A stretch of DNA of 64,000 nt. Origin: Rhodobacteraceae bacterium EL53 (GTDB taxonomy: Bacteria > Pseudomonadota > Alphaproteobacteria > Rhodobacterales > Rhodobacteraceae). Position numbers and translations under genes: made by a program. The number at the start of each line of letters is the position of its first letter. Within the stretch, counting starts at the first letter, position 1. Location of the stretch: positions 29,367 to 93,366 of the forward strand of contig OMPR01000017.1 of the NCBI GenBank assembly GCA_900313015.1, in the 5' to 3' direction. Below the pieces are notes generated by a model. That model worked only from the letters and a program-made list of their open reading frames with translations, was not told where the DNA came from and searched no databases. This document shows, one piece after another, positions 24,750-33,411 of this stretch.

Positions 24750-25510
24750 CGGCGCCGGCACTTGAACTGCGAGACCTAAGCAAAAGCTTCGGACTCGCTA
24801 AAATTATCCAGGGCGTTGACCTCAAGGTTGCCAAAGGGGAGCGGCACGCGATTATCGGACCTAATGGGGCTGGTAAGTCCACTTTGTTTAACTTGATCAC
24901 TGGTAAATATGCTCCAACCTCTGGCGGTGTTTATCTTCACGGTGAAAACGTTAGCGGGTTGAAGCCTTTCGAAATCAACCGCCGGGGTCTGAGTCGATCA
25001 TTCCAGATCACGAATATCTTTCCAAACATGACCGTGTTTGAAAATATTCGGTGTGGCCTGCTCTGGACCATGGGATACAAATATTCGTTCTGGCACATGA
25101 TTTCTGGCCAGCAAGATGTGACTGAAAAAGCCGAAGAAATCCTGGAACAGATCAATCTGACGTCTCGTCGGGATTTGTTGGCGGGCACCTTGGCCTATGC
25201 AGAACAGCGCGCGCTCGAGATCGGCATTACGATTGCTGGTGGTGCGGATATCATTCTGCTGGATGAACCCTGCGCCGGTATGAGCCATTCGGAAACGGCA
25301 TTGATCGTGGATCTAATCCGTAAAGTTACCGAGGATAAGACTCTGATGATCGTTGAGCACGACATGGGCGTGATTTTCGATTTGGCTGATAAGATTTCAG
25401 TGCTTGTATATGGCGAAATCATTGAATCGGACGTGCCAGATGCTGTGCGCGCATCGGTCAAGGTCAAAGAGGCCTATCTGGGTACCACGCTGGAAGATGA
25501 GGGGGTGTAA
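24746..25510 (+). CDS. LIV-type ABC ATPase (LivG-like)
   Basis: This 254-residue ATPase has Walker A GPNGAGKST near residue 38, LAYAEQRALEIGI in the signature region and Walker B IILLDEPCAGMSHSE. It overlaps the LivM-like gene by ATGA and is followed after 1 bp by the LivF-like gene. Confidence 0.93.
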   Translation: MTAPALELRDLSKSFGLAKIIQGVDLKVAKGERHAIIGPNGAGKSTLFNLITGKYAPTSGGVYLHGENVSGLKPFEINRRGLSRSFQITNIFPNMTVFENIRCGLLWTMGYKYSFWHMISGQQDVTEKAEEILEQINLTSRRDLLAGTLAYAEQRALEIGITIAGGADIILLDEPCAGMSHSETALIVDLIRKVTEDKTLMIVEHDMGVIFDLADKISVLVYGEIIESDVPDAVRASVKVKEAYLGTTLEDEGV

Positions 25511-25511
25511 G

Positions 25512-26213
25512 ATGCTCAAGGTAAATGATCTGCACGCCTATTATGGCAAAAGCCACATCCTGCAGGGGGTTAATCTCGAAGTAGGTGAAGGTGAAATTGT
25601 TTCGCTTTTGGGGCGCAACGGGGTCGGGCGTTCGACCACCTGCAAAGCCATCATGGGGGAGGTTTCGCCTCAAGGGTCCGTTGAATTCCGAGGTGAAGAA
25701 CTGGCTGGCAAGCGCAGCTTTGAAATCGCAAAGAGAGGGATTGGGTATGTACCTGAAAACCGGGATATCTTTCCTGGCTTGACCACACGGCAGAATTTGA
25801 TCCTTGGATTGAAGCCGGGTCAAAAAGATGGGGATGGGCGGTGGTGTATGGAGGACATGTTTAACATGTTCCCCAACCTTCGGACACGTGCCGATGTCGA
25901 TGCGTCAGTTATGTCCGGCGGTGAAAAGCAGATGCTCACCGTCTGCCGCGCGCTGATGGGTGATCCCGATTTCATCATGATTGATGAACCTACGGAAGGG
26001 CTGGCGCCCAAGATCGTGGAACAGGTTGGGGATCTTCTTTTGCAGATTGCGGAACGTGGTGTCTCGATTTTGCTGGTGGAGCAAAAACTGACGATTGCGA
26101 TGCGTGTCACCAATCGTGTTTACGTGATGGGGCATGGGCACATGGTGTTCGAAGGAACGCCGGATGATCTGAAAAACAACAATGAGATCCGCCAGGAATG
26201 GCTGGAAGTTTAA
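25512..26213 (+). CDS. LIV-type ABC ATPase (LivF-like) with Arg in Walker A
   Basis: This 233-residue ATPase starts MLKVNDLHAYYGKSHILQG at the ATG at 25512; an upstream frame to 25404 overlaps LivG and is rejected. Walker A reads GRNGVGRST, so the usual phosphate-binding Lys is Arg (codon CGT). The signature region is MSGGEKQ and Walker B is FIMIDEPTEGLAP. The rest of the protein is intact, so it is a real gene, possibly with lowered ATP hydrolysis. It is the last gene of the operon. Confidence 0.92.
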   Translation: MLKVNDLHAYYGKSHILQGVNLEVGEGEIVSLLGRNGVGRSTTCKAIMGEVSPQGSVEFRGEELAGKRSFEIAKRGIGYVPENRDIFPGLTTRQNLILGLKPGQKDGDGRWCMEDMFNMFPNLRTRADVDASVMSGGEKQMLTVCRALMGDPDFIMIDEPTEGLAPKIVEQVGDLLLQIAERGVSILLVEQKLTIAMRVTNRVYVMGHGHMVFEGTPDDLKNNNEIRQEWLEV

Positions 26214-26218
26214 GCTTG

Positions 26219-26249
26219 CGGGTGGTCCGGTATGAATTGGGCCGCCCAA
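26219..26249 (+). terminator. Weak hairpin terminator after the second importer
   Basis: GGGTGGTCC pairs with GGGCCGCCC through a 9-bp stem (two G-U pairs, plus-strand RNA only). There is no U tract, so termination strength is doubtful. Confidence 0.4.
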
Positions 26250-26261
26250 CCCCTCACAGGG

Positions 26262-26849
26262 TCATGCTGCTTGTAACGTGTTCGCAAGTCGCAGTGATGC
26301 AAAATAGGCCGAGTATGCCCATTCGACGGGCGGGTTGAGCGGGTTCAGAGAGTCCTGCGTTAAATATAGACCTACGATACCTTGCCCGACAATTTGACAA
26401 TCCGCATTGCTGGATCTTGGGTAATTTTGCGCCATCACCTCACTTGCCATATCGTAGAGTTTTTGCATGACGCGGATCAATTCCAGACGCAGCCCAGGAT
26501 AGCTTTCACTGGCTTGGGCCAATGACTGGAAGACTATGTTAAGGCGGGGATCCGTAACGCTCTCACGGCTAAAGAGAGTATCAACAAAATCTTTTGCCGA
26601 AGGGTAATCTACCAGAGCTTCTTTCATTCTCCCGGTCAGGGCTTCGATCTCGGCTAGTACGTGTTCGGCCAAGGCCTTGACCATATCATCCCGATTTCCA
26701 AGATGATGGCGGATCAATGGGCGCTTCAATCCTGCTTCTGCGGCTATGCGCTCAAGCGTGGCGCCTTCGATGCCGTACTTAGCCGCGCAGGTCAGAAAAG
26801 CATCAAGGACTTCGGCTTTACGCTGTTTCTGAACGGAGGGTCGCCCCAT
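26262..26849 (-). CDS. TetR-family regulator
   Basis: This 195-residue protein has the N-terminal TetR helix-turn-helix (GIEGATLERIAAEAGLKRPLIRHHLGNRDDM, residues about 26-56, cited in part) and an all-helical ligand domain. A site AAAGGG precedes the ATG. It is convergent with the second importer operon. It is one of two local candidates for the protein that binds the GAACGTTC operators. A CTTTCAC/GTGAAAG inverted repeat lies in its own upstream region. Confidence 0.92.
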   Translation of the reverse strand: MGRPSVQKQRKAEVLDAFLTCAAKYGIEGATLERIAAEAGLKRPLIRHHLGNRDDMVKALAEHVLAEIEALTGRMKEALVDYPSAKDFVDTLFSRESVTDPRLNIVFQSLAQASESYPGLRLELIRVMQKLYDMASEVMAQNYPRSSNADCQIVGQGIVGLYLTQDSLNPLNPPVEWAYSAYFASLRLANTLQAA

Positions 26850-26940
26850 TTCTTTACCCTTTCACACGGTTACCGGCCAGACAGTAGGTCGCGTGAAAGA
26901 TGCTGTCAATGAAGGGGTAATCGTATGAATATAAACAAGA

Positions 26941-27909
26941 TTAGGATTCTGACATTTCAGCTTTTAACCCGGATAAAGTGAAACTGTGCAGGCTGTCTTT
27001 GATTTCCTGAGTAGGGAAATGTCCGATACTCCAATGACGCAATGCCCAAGAGGTGCATAGGAAGTAAACAAGGTTAGCCAGAAGCTCTGTATTGACCGGT
27101 TTGAAAACGCCTTGTTCGACACCTTCTTCGATTATGACCTGCCAGCGTTTCATAAAAGCACGTTCGGTATCAAAGACCTTTAATTTGTTTTCGGCGTTCA
27201 GGGATCGGGTTTCAGAATACACAAGGTTTATGTATTTCCGGTTTTCACCGATATAGTCGATGTAGCGATCTACCGCTTTGATCAGGTTCTCTTCGGGTGT
27301 TCCAGAAAGCAATTCTTCGTTGTCAAAGAAGGTGAACATGCCCTGCATGTTGACGGTCATGATCAAGTAGAGGATGTCGTCTTTGTCTTTGATGTATTTG
27401 TACATCAACGGCACCGACAACCCGGCCTCGCGCGCAATTTCCCGCATGGTTGCATTACCAAAACCGTGGCGTGCGATGACTTTACATGCGCCCTCAAAAA
27501 TCTGAAGACGACGGGTTTCAGCAGTGCTGGACATGGTCTCTTTGCTTACGGCTTCTGTAGGTTTTGCAGTAGGTGTTGCAGGGGGCTCGGCTGGCACAAT
27601 GACACGGAATACACAGAGTGCTTCGGCAATATTCCGTTTCTTGGAGGAGTCTCCACCAAGTTGAGAGAGTACCACGCGGCACACATGTTGATCCGCCGAT
27701 TTAGAGGACAGCCTGGTGGGTTTTGCCACTAACGATTCTGAATTGAGTGTCCCCAAAGTTGAAAGGGAGCTCGACACCAACTCAAGAACACCAGTTGTTT
27801 CTCGTTCCAGCTCGCTTCGAGCTGCATCAATTGCGAGCGCAGCGCAGGCGCCGTCTTGGGTTTTTTGTTCAATAAATTCAGATATTTGCTCTGATGAATA
27901 AGAGTGCAT
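26941..27909 (-). CDS. TetR-family regulator with about 125-residue N-terminal extension
   Basis: Residues from about 126 on form a typical TetR protein (RRLQIFEGACKVIARHGF, then NATMREIAREAGLSVPLMYK). Residues 1-110 form an extra domain I do not recognise (HVCRVVLSQLGG; NIAEALCVFRVIVP), joined by a Pro/Thr-rich linker. A second ATG near 27534 has an AAGAGA site and would give a normal-length regulator, so alternative starts are possible. It is divergent from the monooxygenase operon, and two copies of the GAACGTTC-type operator lie in the shared gap. This makes it the best candidate regulator of that operator set. Confidence 0.85.
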   Translation of the reverse strand: MHSYSSEQISEFIEQKTQDGACAALAIDAARSELERETTGVLELVSSSLSTLGTLNSESLVAKPTRLSSKSADQHVCRVVLSQLGGDSSKKRNIAEALCVFRVIVPAEPPATPTAKPTEAVSKETMSSTAETRRLQIFEGACKVIARHGFGNATMREIAREAGLSVPLMYKYIKDKDDILYLIMTVNMQGMFTFFDNEELLSGTPEENLIKAVDRYIDYIGENRKYINLVYSETRSLNAENKLKVFDTERAFMKRWQVIIEEGVEQGVFKPVNTELLANLVYFLCTSWALRHWSIGHFPTQEIKDSLHSFTLSGLKAEMSES

Positions 27910-27998
27910 AGTCACCCACGGTCCCTGTCTGTTCTTCCGCTACGATGCGGGGGGTGGACGGACTTGTCCAGATTGAAGCGGACCTGCAAGGCCCAAAA

Positions 27999-28016
27999 GT
28001 AGTGTTCGCTCACTAA
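27999..28016. promoter_or_regulatory. Degenerate TetR-type operator, copy 3a
   Basis: GTAGTGTTCGCTCACTAA matches 14 of 18 positions of TTAGTGAACGTTCACTAA. It lies about 90 bp upstream of the TetR start at 27909 and may serve autoregulation. Confidence 0.4.
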
Positions 28017-28065
28017 ATTGACGGGAGGTCACGTCGCTTATGCAGTGCATATCAGCAAAAAATAT

Positions 28066-28111
28066 TTGACGTCACTGTATTTTTGAGAAAATATTAGTGA
28101 ACGTTCATTAA
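28066..28111 (+). promoter_or_regulatory. Monooxygenase operon promoter with TetR-type operator, copy 3b
   Basis: TTGACG (28066-28071), a 17-bp spacer and AAATAT (28089-28094) are followed by the near-perfect operator TTAGTGAACGTTCATTAA (28094-28111). The layout is the same as at 21038-21082. Confidence 0.7.
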
Positions 28112-28126
28112 TAAAGGAATCGTGCC

Positions 28127-29260
28127 ATGAAGTTTAAGATTCTCGCCATCCCCTTCGCACGACAGCATGGCGAAGACGTTCAACTTGCCGGGCGCGATCC
28201 GGGACGCTTCAATAAGATGATGCACACGTTGCGAGATCAGATGGTTCTGGCCGAAGAGTTGGGATACGAAGGGTTCTGCCTGACCGAGCACCACATGCAG
28301 GTCGAAGGCATCGAATGTACGACGAACCCGCTTTTCTGGAACATGTACATCGCGCAACACACCAAGAATTTCAAAGTGGGTCAGTTGGGTATGAACTTGA
28401 CCGCGATGAACCCGATCAAAACCGCTGAAGACATCGCGATGCTGGACCACATGACCGGTGGCCGGGTGTTTGCGGGTTTCTCACGCGGGAATACGCCTCG
28501 CTGGACCGCGACAATGGGTCAGCACTTGGACATCACCTCGACTGAATCCGACAAATCCGAAGCTGATCAACGAAACCGCCGCGCCATGTATGAAAACTGG
28601 CGCCTGATCAAGTCGCTGTGGACGGATGACTTGACCAGCCACAATGGCGAGTTCTGGGATTTCCCGTCAAATGTCGAATGGGAATTCAATCCAACGAAAC
28701 TGTGGGGTGGGGACAGCCCGGTTGACGAAAACAAAATCCTGCGCAAATCCGGTATCGTGCCGCGTCCGCTACAACAGCCACATCCCAAGGTGTACGCGCC
28801 ATTCTCATATTCGATGGAAACGGCCAAGTTCTGGGCTTCTGAAGGGGCCAAGATGGTGTCCTTTGTAACTGCGGACAAAGAAGAGTTCATGCCAGTTATT
28901 TTGGACAATTGTTTGGAGGCGGCTCATGCCAACGGCCTGACGCACACCACAAATAATGATGTGCTGACACTGGGTGCGCATCTGATGATGGGAAAAACGC
29001 CCGAGAAAGCAAAACAGTATCGCGGCATGTTCGATACCCTATGGAAATCAGCCTATGATGCTCCACCCTATCACGTGCCACTCGGCCGGATCTGGGACGG
29101 CTCGCGCCAGCAGGTTGTGGATCAGGTCTGCGAATTGGCCGAACGCTACCAGATTGATGAATTCTTTGTCTGGCACCACGTCAACTATTTCGGTGACGAG
29201 TTGGAGCAAGAGGCGCTGATCGAGTTTTCCGAAGGCGTTATCAAACAAGTCAACGGCTAG
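28127..29260 (+). CDS. Luciferase-like FMN-dependent monooxygenase
   Basis: This 377-residue TIM-barrel flavoenzyme has the luciferase-family blocks LAEELGYEGFCLTEHHM near residue 42, HMTGGRVFAGFSRG near residue 105 and NWRLIKSLWTDD near residue 150. These enzymes use reduced FMN and oxygen to oxidise organic substrates, for example dimethyl sulfide, alkanes, sulfonates or cyclic ketones. An AAAGGA site precedes the ATG. A flavin reductase follows in the operon and can supply FMNH2. The substrate cannot be read from the sequence. Confidence 0.9.
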   Translation: MKFKILAIPFARQHGEDVQLAGRDPGRFNKMMHTLRDQMVLAEELGYEGFCLTEHHMQVEGIECTTNPLFWNMYIAQHTKNFKVGQLGMNLTAMNPIKTAEDIAMLDHMTGGRVFAGFSRGNTPRWTATMGQHLDITSTESDKSEADQRNRRAMYENWRLIKSLWTDDLTSHNGEFWDFPSNVEWEFNPTKLWGGDSPVDENKILRKSGIVPRPLQQPHPKVYAPFSYSMETAKFWASEGAKMVSFVTADKEEFMPVILDNCLEAAHANGLTHTTNNDVLTLGAHLMMGKTPEKAKQYRGMFDTLWKSAYDAPPYHVPLGRIWDGSRQQVVDQVCELAERYQIDEFFVWHHVNYFGDELEQEALIEFSEGVIKQVNG

Positions 29261-29313
29261 GGCCGACGCCGGGCCGCTACAGGCCTGGCACTCATTCCAG
29301 AGGACGTCTGATC

Positions 29314-29811
29314 ATGACAGGTAATACGCAAGAACTGTTCAAGCAGGGGATGCAACTGCTGGCGGCATCGACCACCATTATCACCTCAGAACATGAAGGT
29401 GCACGGGCGGGCATGGCGGCTACGGCTGTGACATCTTTGGCAGCGGATCCCCCGTCTTTGCTAGTCTGTACCAACCGAACCGCGCGGACCTTTGAGTGCA
29501 TCATGGGATCGGGGAAATTTGCAGTGAACGTTGTGCCTGATAGTTTGCTCGATGTTGTCGGGGCGTTTTCTTCGAAGGAAGACAAGGAAAAACAGTTCCA
29601 GATGGCGGGTACATGGGGCTGCTCAGAAAATGGTCTACCAATTCTGAAAGAGGCGGTCGCGTCTTTCGAATGTACGGTCAGCGAATGGACCGATGCGCAC
29701 ACCCATCGCGTATTCTTTGGCCTCGTGAATGCGGTGCACCTGAATCCCGAAGCCTCGGCTTTGATTTACGCCCAACGCGGCTTTTTCAAACTAGCGCCAG
29801 TTGCGGCGTAA
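29314..29811 (+). CDS. Flavin reductase (HpaC-like)
   Basis: This 165-residue protein has the flavin reductase-like FMN-binding fold: GMAATAVTSLAADPPSLLVC near residue 30, FAVNVVP near residue 70 and the HRVFFGLVNAV end. It would use NAD(P)H to make FMNH2 for the luciferase-like monooxygenase just upstream. An AGAGGA ribosome site precedes the ATG. Confidence 0.9.
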   Translation: MTGNTQELFKQGMQLLAASTTIITSEHEGARAGMAATAVTSLAADPPSLLVCTNRTARTFECIMGSGKFAVNVVPDSLLDVVGAFSSKEDKEKQFQMAGTWGCSENGLPILKEAVASFECTVSEWTDAHTHRVFFGLVNAVHLNPEASALIYAQRGFFKLAPVAA

Positions 29812-29829
29812 CTAATCCCGGAGGACAAA

Positions 29830-30207
29830 ATGGCGGATATCGCGAAAATCGAGATCATGATGCAGGACTATATCAATGGTCTGCATACTGGTGATCAGGC
29901 TGCAATCGACGCGCAGTTCTTGCCAGAATGCGATCTGTGCTGCGCCAATGAGGATGGCAGCTACATCCACATGACTCTGCAGCAGTACAAAGATCTGGTT
30001 GCGGGCCGCAAAAGCCCCAAGGAACTGGGCTATCCGGTCTATGGCCATGTGGTGCATATCGACCAATCCGGCCCTAACACGGCCTTTGTAAAGGTCGATT
30101 GCGCTGTGCAGCCGAAGTATTTCATTGACTACCTGTCATTGGTCAAAACCAACGGCGTTTGGAAAATTGCGTCCAAGGTTTACTACGTCAAGAAGTACCA
30201 GGAATAA
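29830..30207 (+). CDS. NTF2-like (SnoaL/lumazine-binding-like) protein
   Basis: This 125-residue protein has the NTF2-like fold pattern: a leading helix (KIEIMMQDYINGLHTGD), then a curved sheet with the family end YLSLVKTNGVWKIASKVYYVKK. Members include cyclases, isomerases and non-catalytic helpers. It lies between the flavin reductase and amidase genes with a GGAGGA site. It may act on the oxygenation product. Confidence 0.8.
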   Translation: MADIAKIEIMMQDYINGLHTGDQAAIDAQFLPECDLCCANEDGSYIHMTLQQYKDLVAGRKSPKELGYPVYGHVVHIDQSGPNTAFVKVDCAVQPKYFIDYLSLVKTNGVWKIASKVYYVKKYQE

Positions 30208-30234
30208 CAATCCTCTAGCATAACAGAGATTATC

Positions 30235-31623
30235 ATGACCGGCCCGATCCATACCTTGTCTGCTATTGAATTGACCGATGCGTTTCGCCGTCGCGAACTT
30301 TCCTCTGTTGAGGTGCTGGACGCAACACTTGCGCGGATCGAAGAGGTTAATCCGAAGATCAACGCGATCTACCACATCGACCGAGTTGGGGCCGCACAAC
30401 AGGCTGAGGCCTCTGAACGTCGTTGGCGCGAGGGCGCGCCCTGTGGTTTGCTCGATGGGGTGGTGACCACGATCAAGGATGCGCTTGAGACCAACGGTAT
30501 GCCGGCCCATCGCGGGTCGGCGGCTGGCAGTGGGGTGGTCCACTCCTCCGACCACCCCACTGTCGCAAGGATGCGCGACGCCGGCAGTGTGATCCTGGGG
30601 AAGAATACCATGTGCGATTATGGCATTCTGGCTGCGGGCGTCAGTTCGTACCATGGGGTCACACGCAACCCATGGGATCTGAGTTGTACCACTGGGGCGT
30701 CCTCTTCCGGGGCAGCGGCCAGTGTGTGTGCCGGGATAGAGCCGCTGTCCATCGGGACCGATATCGTGGGTTCTATCCGATTGCCAGCGTCCTATTGCGG
30801 CTTGGCCGGGCATAAACCCTCGTATGGGCGGGTACCTTATGCCTTTCAGGGCAGCCCGGCTTTAGTGGCAGGTCCGTTGGCACGATCCTTCACCGATGTC
30901 GCCCTGCATATGAATGTGCTGACCGGCGTAGATGCGCGAGATTTTTCGGCGTTGCCTCGCGAGGATGTGGATTATGTGGCCGAGCTTTCGCGGTTTGACC
31001 CGACGGGCAAGCGCGCATTGGTGATCTCCGAGCTGGGCATTGGGGAGCCTGTTAGCGAGGACGTGGCAAACGCCACCTTGCGCGCTGGCGAGGCACTGCG
31101 GGGGGTGGGCGTGTCGGTTGATCGTTTGAAAACGCCTCCGTTTGAGCGCGGCGAATGGGCATCGGCCGAGCTGTTTTATATGGTGCGCACCCTTAGCGAA
31201 GTGAGCCAGAACCCAGAGGTGGATCAACGCAAGACGCCCGTTATTTTCGATTGGACCCGCCGTGCGCTAAATCTAAGTGCCACAGACCATCATGCCAATT
31301 TTGTTGCGACCCAACTGCTGCGTGAAAGAGCGCTGAACCTGATTTCAGGGTATGATTTTGTGATCTTGCCTTCGGCACCGACAACCGCCTTTCAGGCCGA
31401 ACTGCCAGGGTCGGATCCAGACCAGATATTTGAAAGTTGGGCGAACACCTTTTTGTTTAATCTGACAGAGCAACCCGCATCCAGCGTGCCGGTCGGGCTG
31501 GACCGCGCGGGTTTGCCCATCGGGGTGCAAATCGTCGGACAGCGATATGATGATGTGGGCGTGTTGGGATTGTCATTCGCATTGGAGCAGGTCGTAGAAC
31601 GGCTGAACGCACCACAAATCTGA
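30235..31623 (+). CDS. Amidase (amidase-signature family)
   Basis: This 462-residue enzyme has the Ser-cisSer-Lys triad: K81 in TTIKDALETNG, the cis-Ser near S156 in TTGASSSGAAAS, and the nucleophile S180 in GTDIVGSIRLPAS. The last motif has Val where most members have Gly (DTGGS). It would hydrolyse an amide or, less often, an ester. It lies in the middle of the monooxygenase operon before an acyl-CoA ligase, so it may release the acid that the ligase activates. Confidence 0.9.
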   Translation: MTGPIHTLSAIELTDAFRRRELSSVEVLDATLARIEEVNPKINAIYHIDRVGAAQQAEASERRWREGAPCGLLDGVVTTIKDALETNGMPAHRGSAAGSGVVHSSDHPTVARMRDAGSVILGKNTMCDYGILAAGVSSYHGVTRNPWDLSCTTGASSSGAAASVCAGIEPLSIGTDIVGSIRLPASYCGLAGHKPSYGRVPYAFQGSPALVAGPLARSFTDVALHMNVLTGVDARDFSALPREDVDYVAELSRFDPTGKRALVISELGIGEPVSEDVANATLRAGEALRGVGVSVDRLKTPPFERGEWASAELFYMVRTLSEVSQNPEVDQRKTPVIFDWTRRALNLSATDHHANFVATQLLRERALNLISGYDFVILPSAPTTAFQAELPGSDPDQIFESWANTFLFNLTEQPASSVPVGLDRAGLPIGVQIVGQRYDDVGVLGLSFALEQVVERLNAPQI

Positions 31624-31698
31624 ACTCACCAAAATAGAAATTCTAACATCGCTGCCGGGCATGAGAGCGCCCAGCGGGGCAATTCTGGAGGAAAACTC

Positions 31699-33342
31699 AT
31701 GGCGAAACAGACCATGCCGGGCCAAATCATGACCATGCCGCTAACGGTGACGAGCATCTTTCGTCACGCCATGCGCGCGCACCCCGAAGCCGAGATCGTC
31801 TGGCGGAATTCTGACATGTCGATTGATCGCCACAGCTTTGCTGATATGGGGCGCCGGACGCAGCAGCTTGCGCATGCTCTGACTGAAATGGGCGTTGGCG
31901 CGGGGGATCGCGTGGCCACGCTGGCTTGGAATAATGCTCAACACTTAGAGCTGTATTACGCTTTGGCGTGTCTTGGAGCGATTTGTCATACGATCAACCC
32001 GCGTCTGCACCCTGACCAGATCGCTTTTATTGTGAACGATGCGCTGGATACGCACCTGTTCTTTGACACAACATTTTCACCGCTGATTGATGCCGTATCG
32101 GGCCGATGTCCATCGGTTCAGAGTTGGTTCAGCCTGACCGGTCCCGATTGTGTGCCTGATATGAAGACTGAGGTCTCTGATTATGAAAGCCTGATCTCGA
32201 GCAAGCCAGACACCTTTGACTGGCCTGAAGTGGATGAAAACGCAGCGATGGCGTTGTGCTACACCTCTGGTACAACAGGCAACCCCAAGGGCGTGCTCTA
32301 TTCCCATCGAGGCACCGTTTTGCATGCCATGGGTGTGTCGGGTGGTGACTGGCTGGCGCTTAGCTCGCGGGATGCGACATTACCGGTGGTACCAATGTTT
32401 CATGCCTGCGCCTGGGGTATTCCTTATGTCGCATTGATGAACGGTACCAAGCTGGTGCTGCCCGGACCGGGCATGGATCCTGCGCCCTTGCAAGAACTGA
32501 TGGACAATGAAGAGGTCACCATGATCTCAGGCGTCCCAACTGTCTGGCTGGGGCTGTTCGAACATCTGGACCAGAACGGCACGCGCTTGAAAACTGTTAA
32601 GCGCGCGATGATGGGCGGGTCCGCTGCGCCGTTGTCGCTGATCGAGCAGATCGAAAAAGAACACGGTATCGAAGTTGTACATGGCTGGGGCATGACTGAG
32701 CTGTCGCCCGTTGGCACGCTTGCGGTTCTCAAGCGCGGCGAAGACAAGCTGCCGCTCGATGAACGCCTGCAAATCAAAACCAAACAGGGCCGCGCGCTTT
32801 ATGGTGTTGAAATGCGCATCGTTGACGATACCGGCGTGTTGTTGCCACACGATGGTCAAGCCGCTGGTATGTTGCAGGTGCGCGGTCATTGGGTTGCTTC
32901 TAGCTATTACAACTCGGCAGGGGCGGATGCCTTTACCGATGACGGCTGGTTCTCAACCGGTGATGTTGCGGCCATTGACCCCAAGGGATACCTGCGCCTG
33001 ACCGATCGCACCAAGGATGTGATTAAATCGGGTGGCGAATGGATTTCCTCCATCGATTTGGAAAACATCGCCATGAGCCACCCAGACGTGCTGGAGGCGG
33101 CTTGTATCGCAGCCAAACACCGCAAATGGGATGAACGGCCTCTAATCGTTGCAGTGAAACGCGAAGGCACAGATGTGACCCGCGAAGACGTGTTGGCGCT
33201 GTATGACGGGCAGATCGCCAAGTGGTGGACCCCGGATGACGTGGTGTTCCAAGCCGAACTGCCACACACCGCAACAGGTAAGGTGTCCAAGCTGCATCTG
33301 CGTGACCAATATGCGGACTACAAGCTCCCAACCGACAACTGA
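31699..33342 (+). CDS. AMP-forming acyl-CoA ligase (DmdB/fatty-acyl type)
   Basis: This 547-residue ligase has CYTSGTTGNPKG near residue 190, HGWGMTELSP near residue 330, WFSTGDVA near residue 415 and DVIKSGGEWISS near residue 440. Its start (MTMPLTVTSIFRHA) resembles medium-chain and methylmercaptopropionate (DmdB) ligases. A GGAGG site precedes the ATG. It leads the ligase, thiolase, FadN and acyl-CoA dehydrogenase block. I would not assign a DMSP role without dmdA or dmdD nearby. Confidence 0.9.
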   Translation: MAKQTMPGQIMTMPLTVTSIFRHAMRAHPEAEIVWRNSDMSIDRHSFADMGRRTQQLAHALTEMGVGAGDRVATLAWNNAQHLELYYALACLGAICHTINPRLHPDQIAFIVNDALDTHLFFDTTFSPLIDAVSGRCPSVQSWFSLTGPDCVPDMKTEVSDYESLISSKPDTFDWPEVDENAAMALCYTSGTTGNPKGVLYSHRGTVLHAMGVSGGDWLALSSRDATLPVVPMFHACAWGIPYVALMNGTKLVLPGPGMDPAPLQELMDNEEVTMISGVPTVWLGLFEHLDQNGTRLKTVKRAMMGGSAAPLSLIEQIEKEHGIEVVHGWGMTELSPVGTLAVLKRGEDKLPLDERLQIKTKQGRALYGVEMRIVDDTGVLLPHDGQAAGMLQVRGHWVASSYYNSAGADAFTDDGWFSTGDVAAIDPKGYLRLTDRTKDVIKSGGEWISSIDLENIAMSHPDVLEAACIAAKHRKWDERPLIVAVKREGTDVTREDVLALYDGQIAKWWTPDDVVFQAELPHTATGKVSKLHLRDQYADYKLPTDN

Positions 33343-33351
33343 TCATTGGAG

Positions 33352-33372
33352 GGGGCGGTCACCGTCCCCTTT
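33352..33372 (+). other. Hairpin before the thiolase gene
   Basis: GGGGCGGT and ACCGTCCCC form a near-perfect stem with one bulged base, followed by a pyrimidine-rich stretch. It may be an attenuator or an RNA-processing site inside the operon. Confidence 0.35.
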
Positions 33373-33411
33373 ACTCTCCCCTTCCTTTTCTTCTTCCAAA
33401 GGTCTCTTCCC

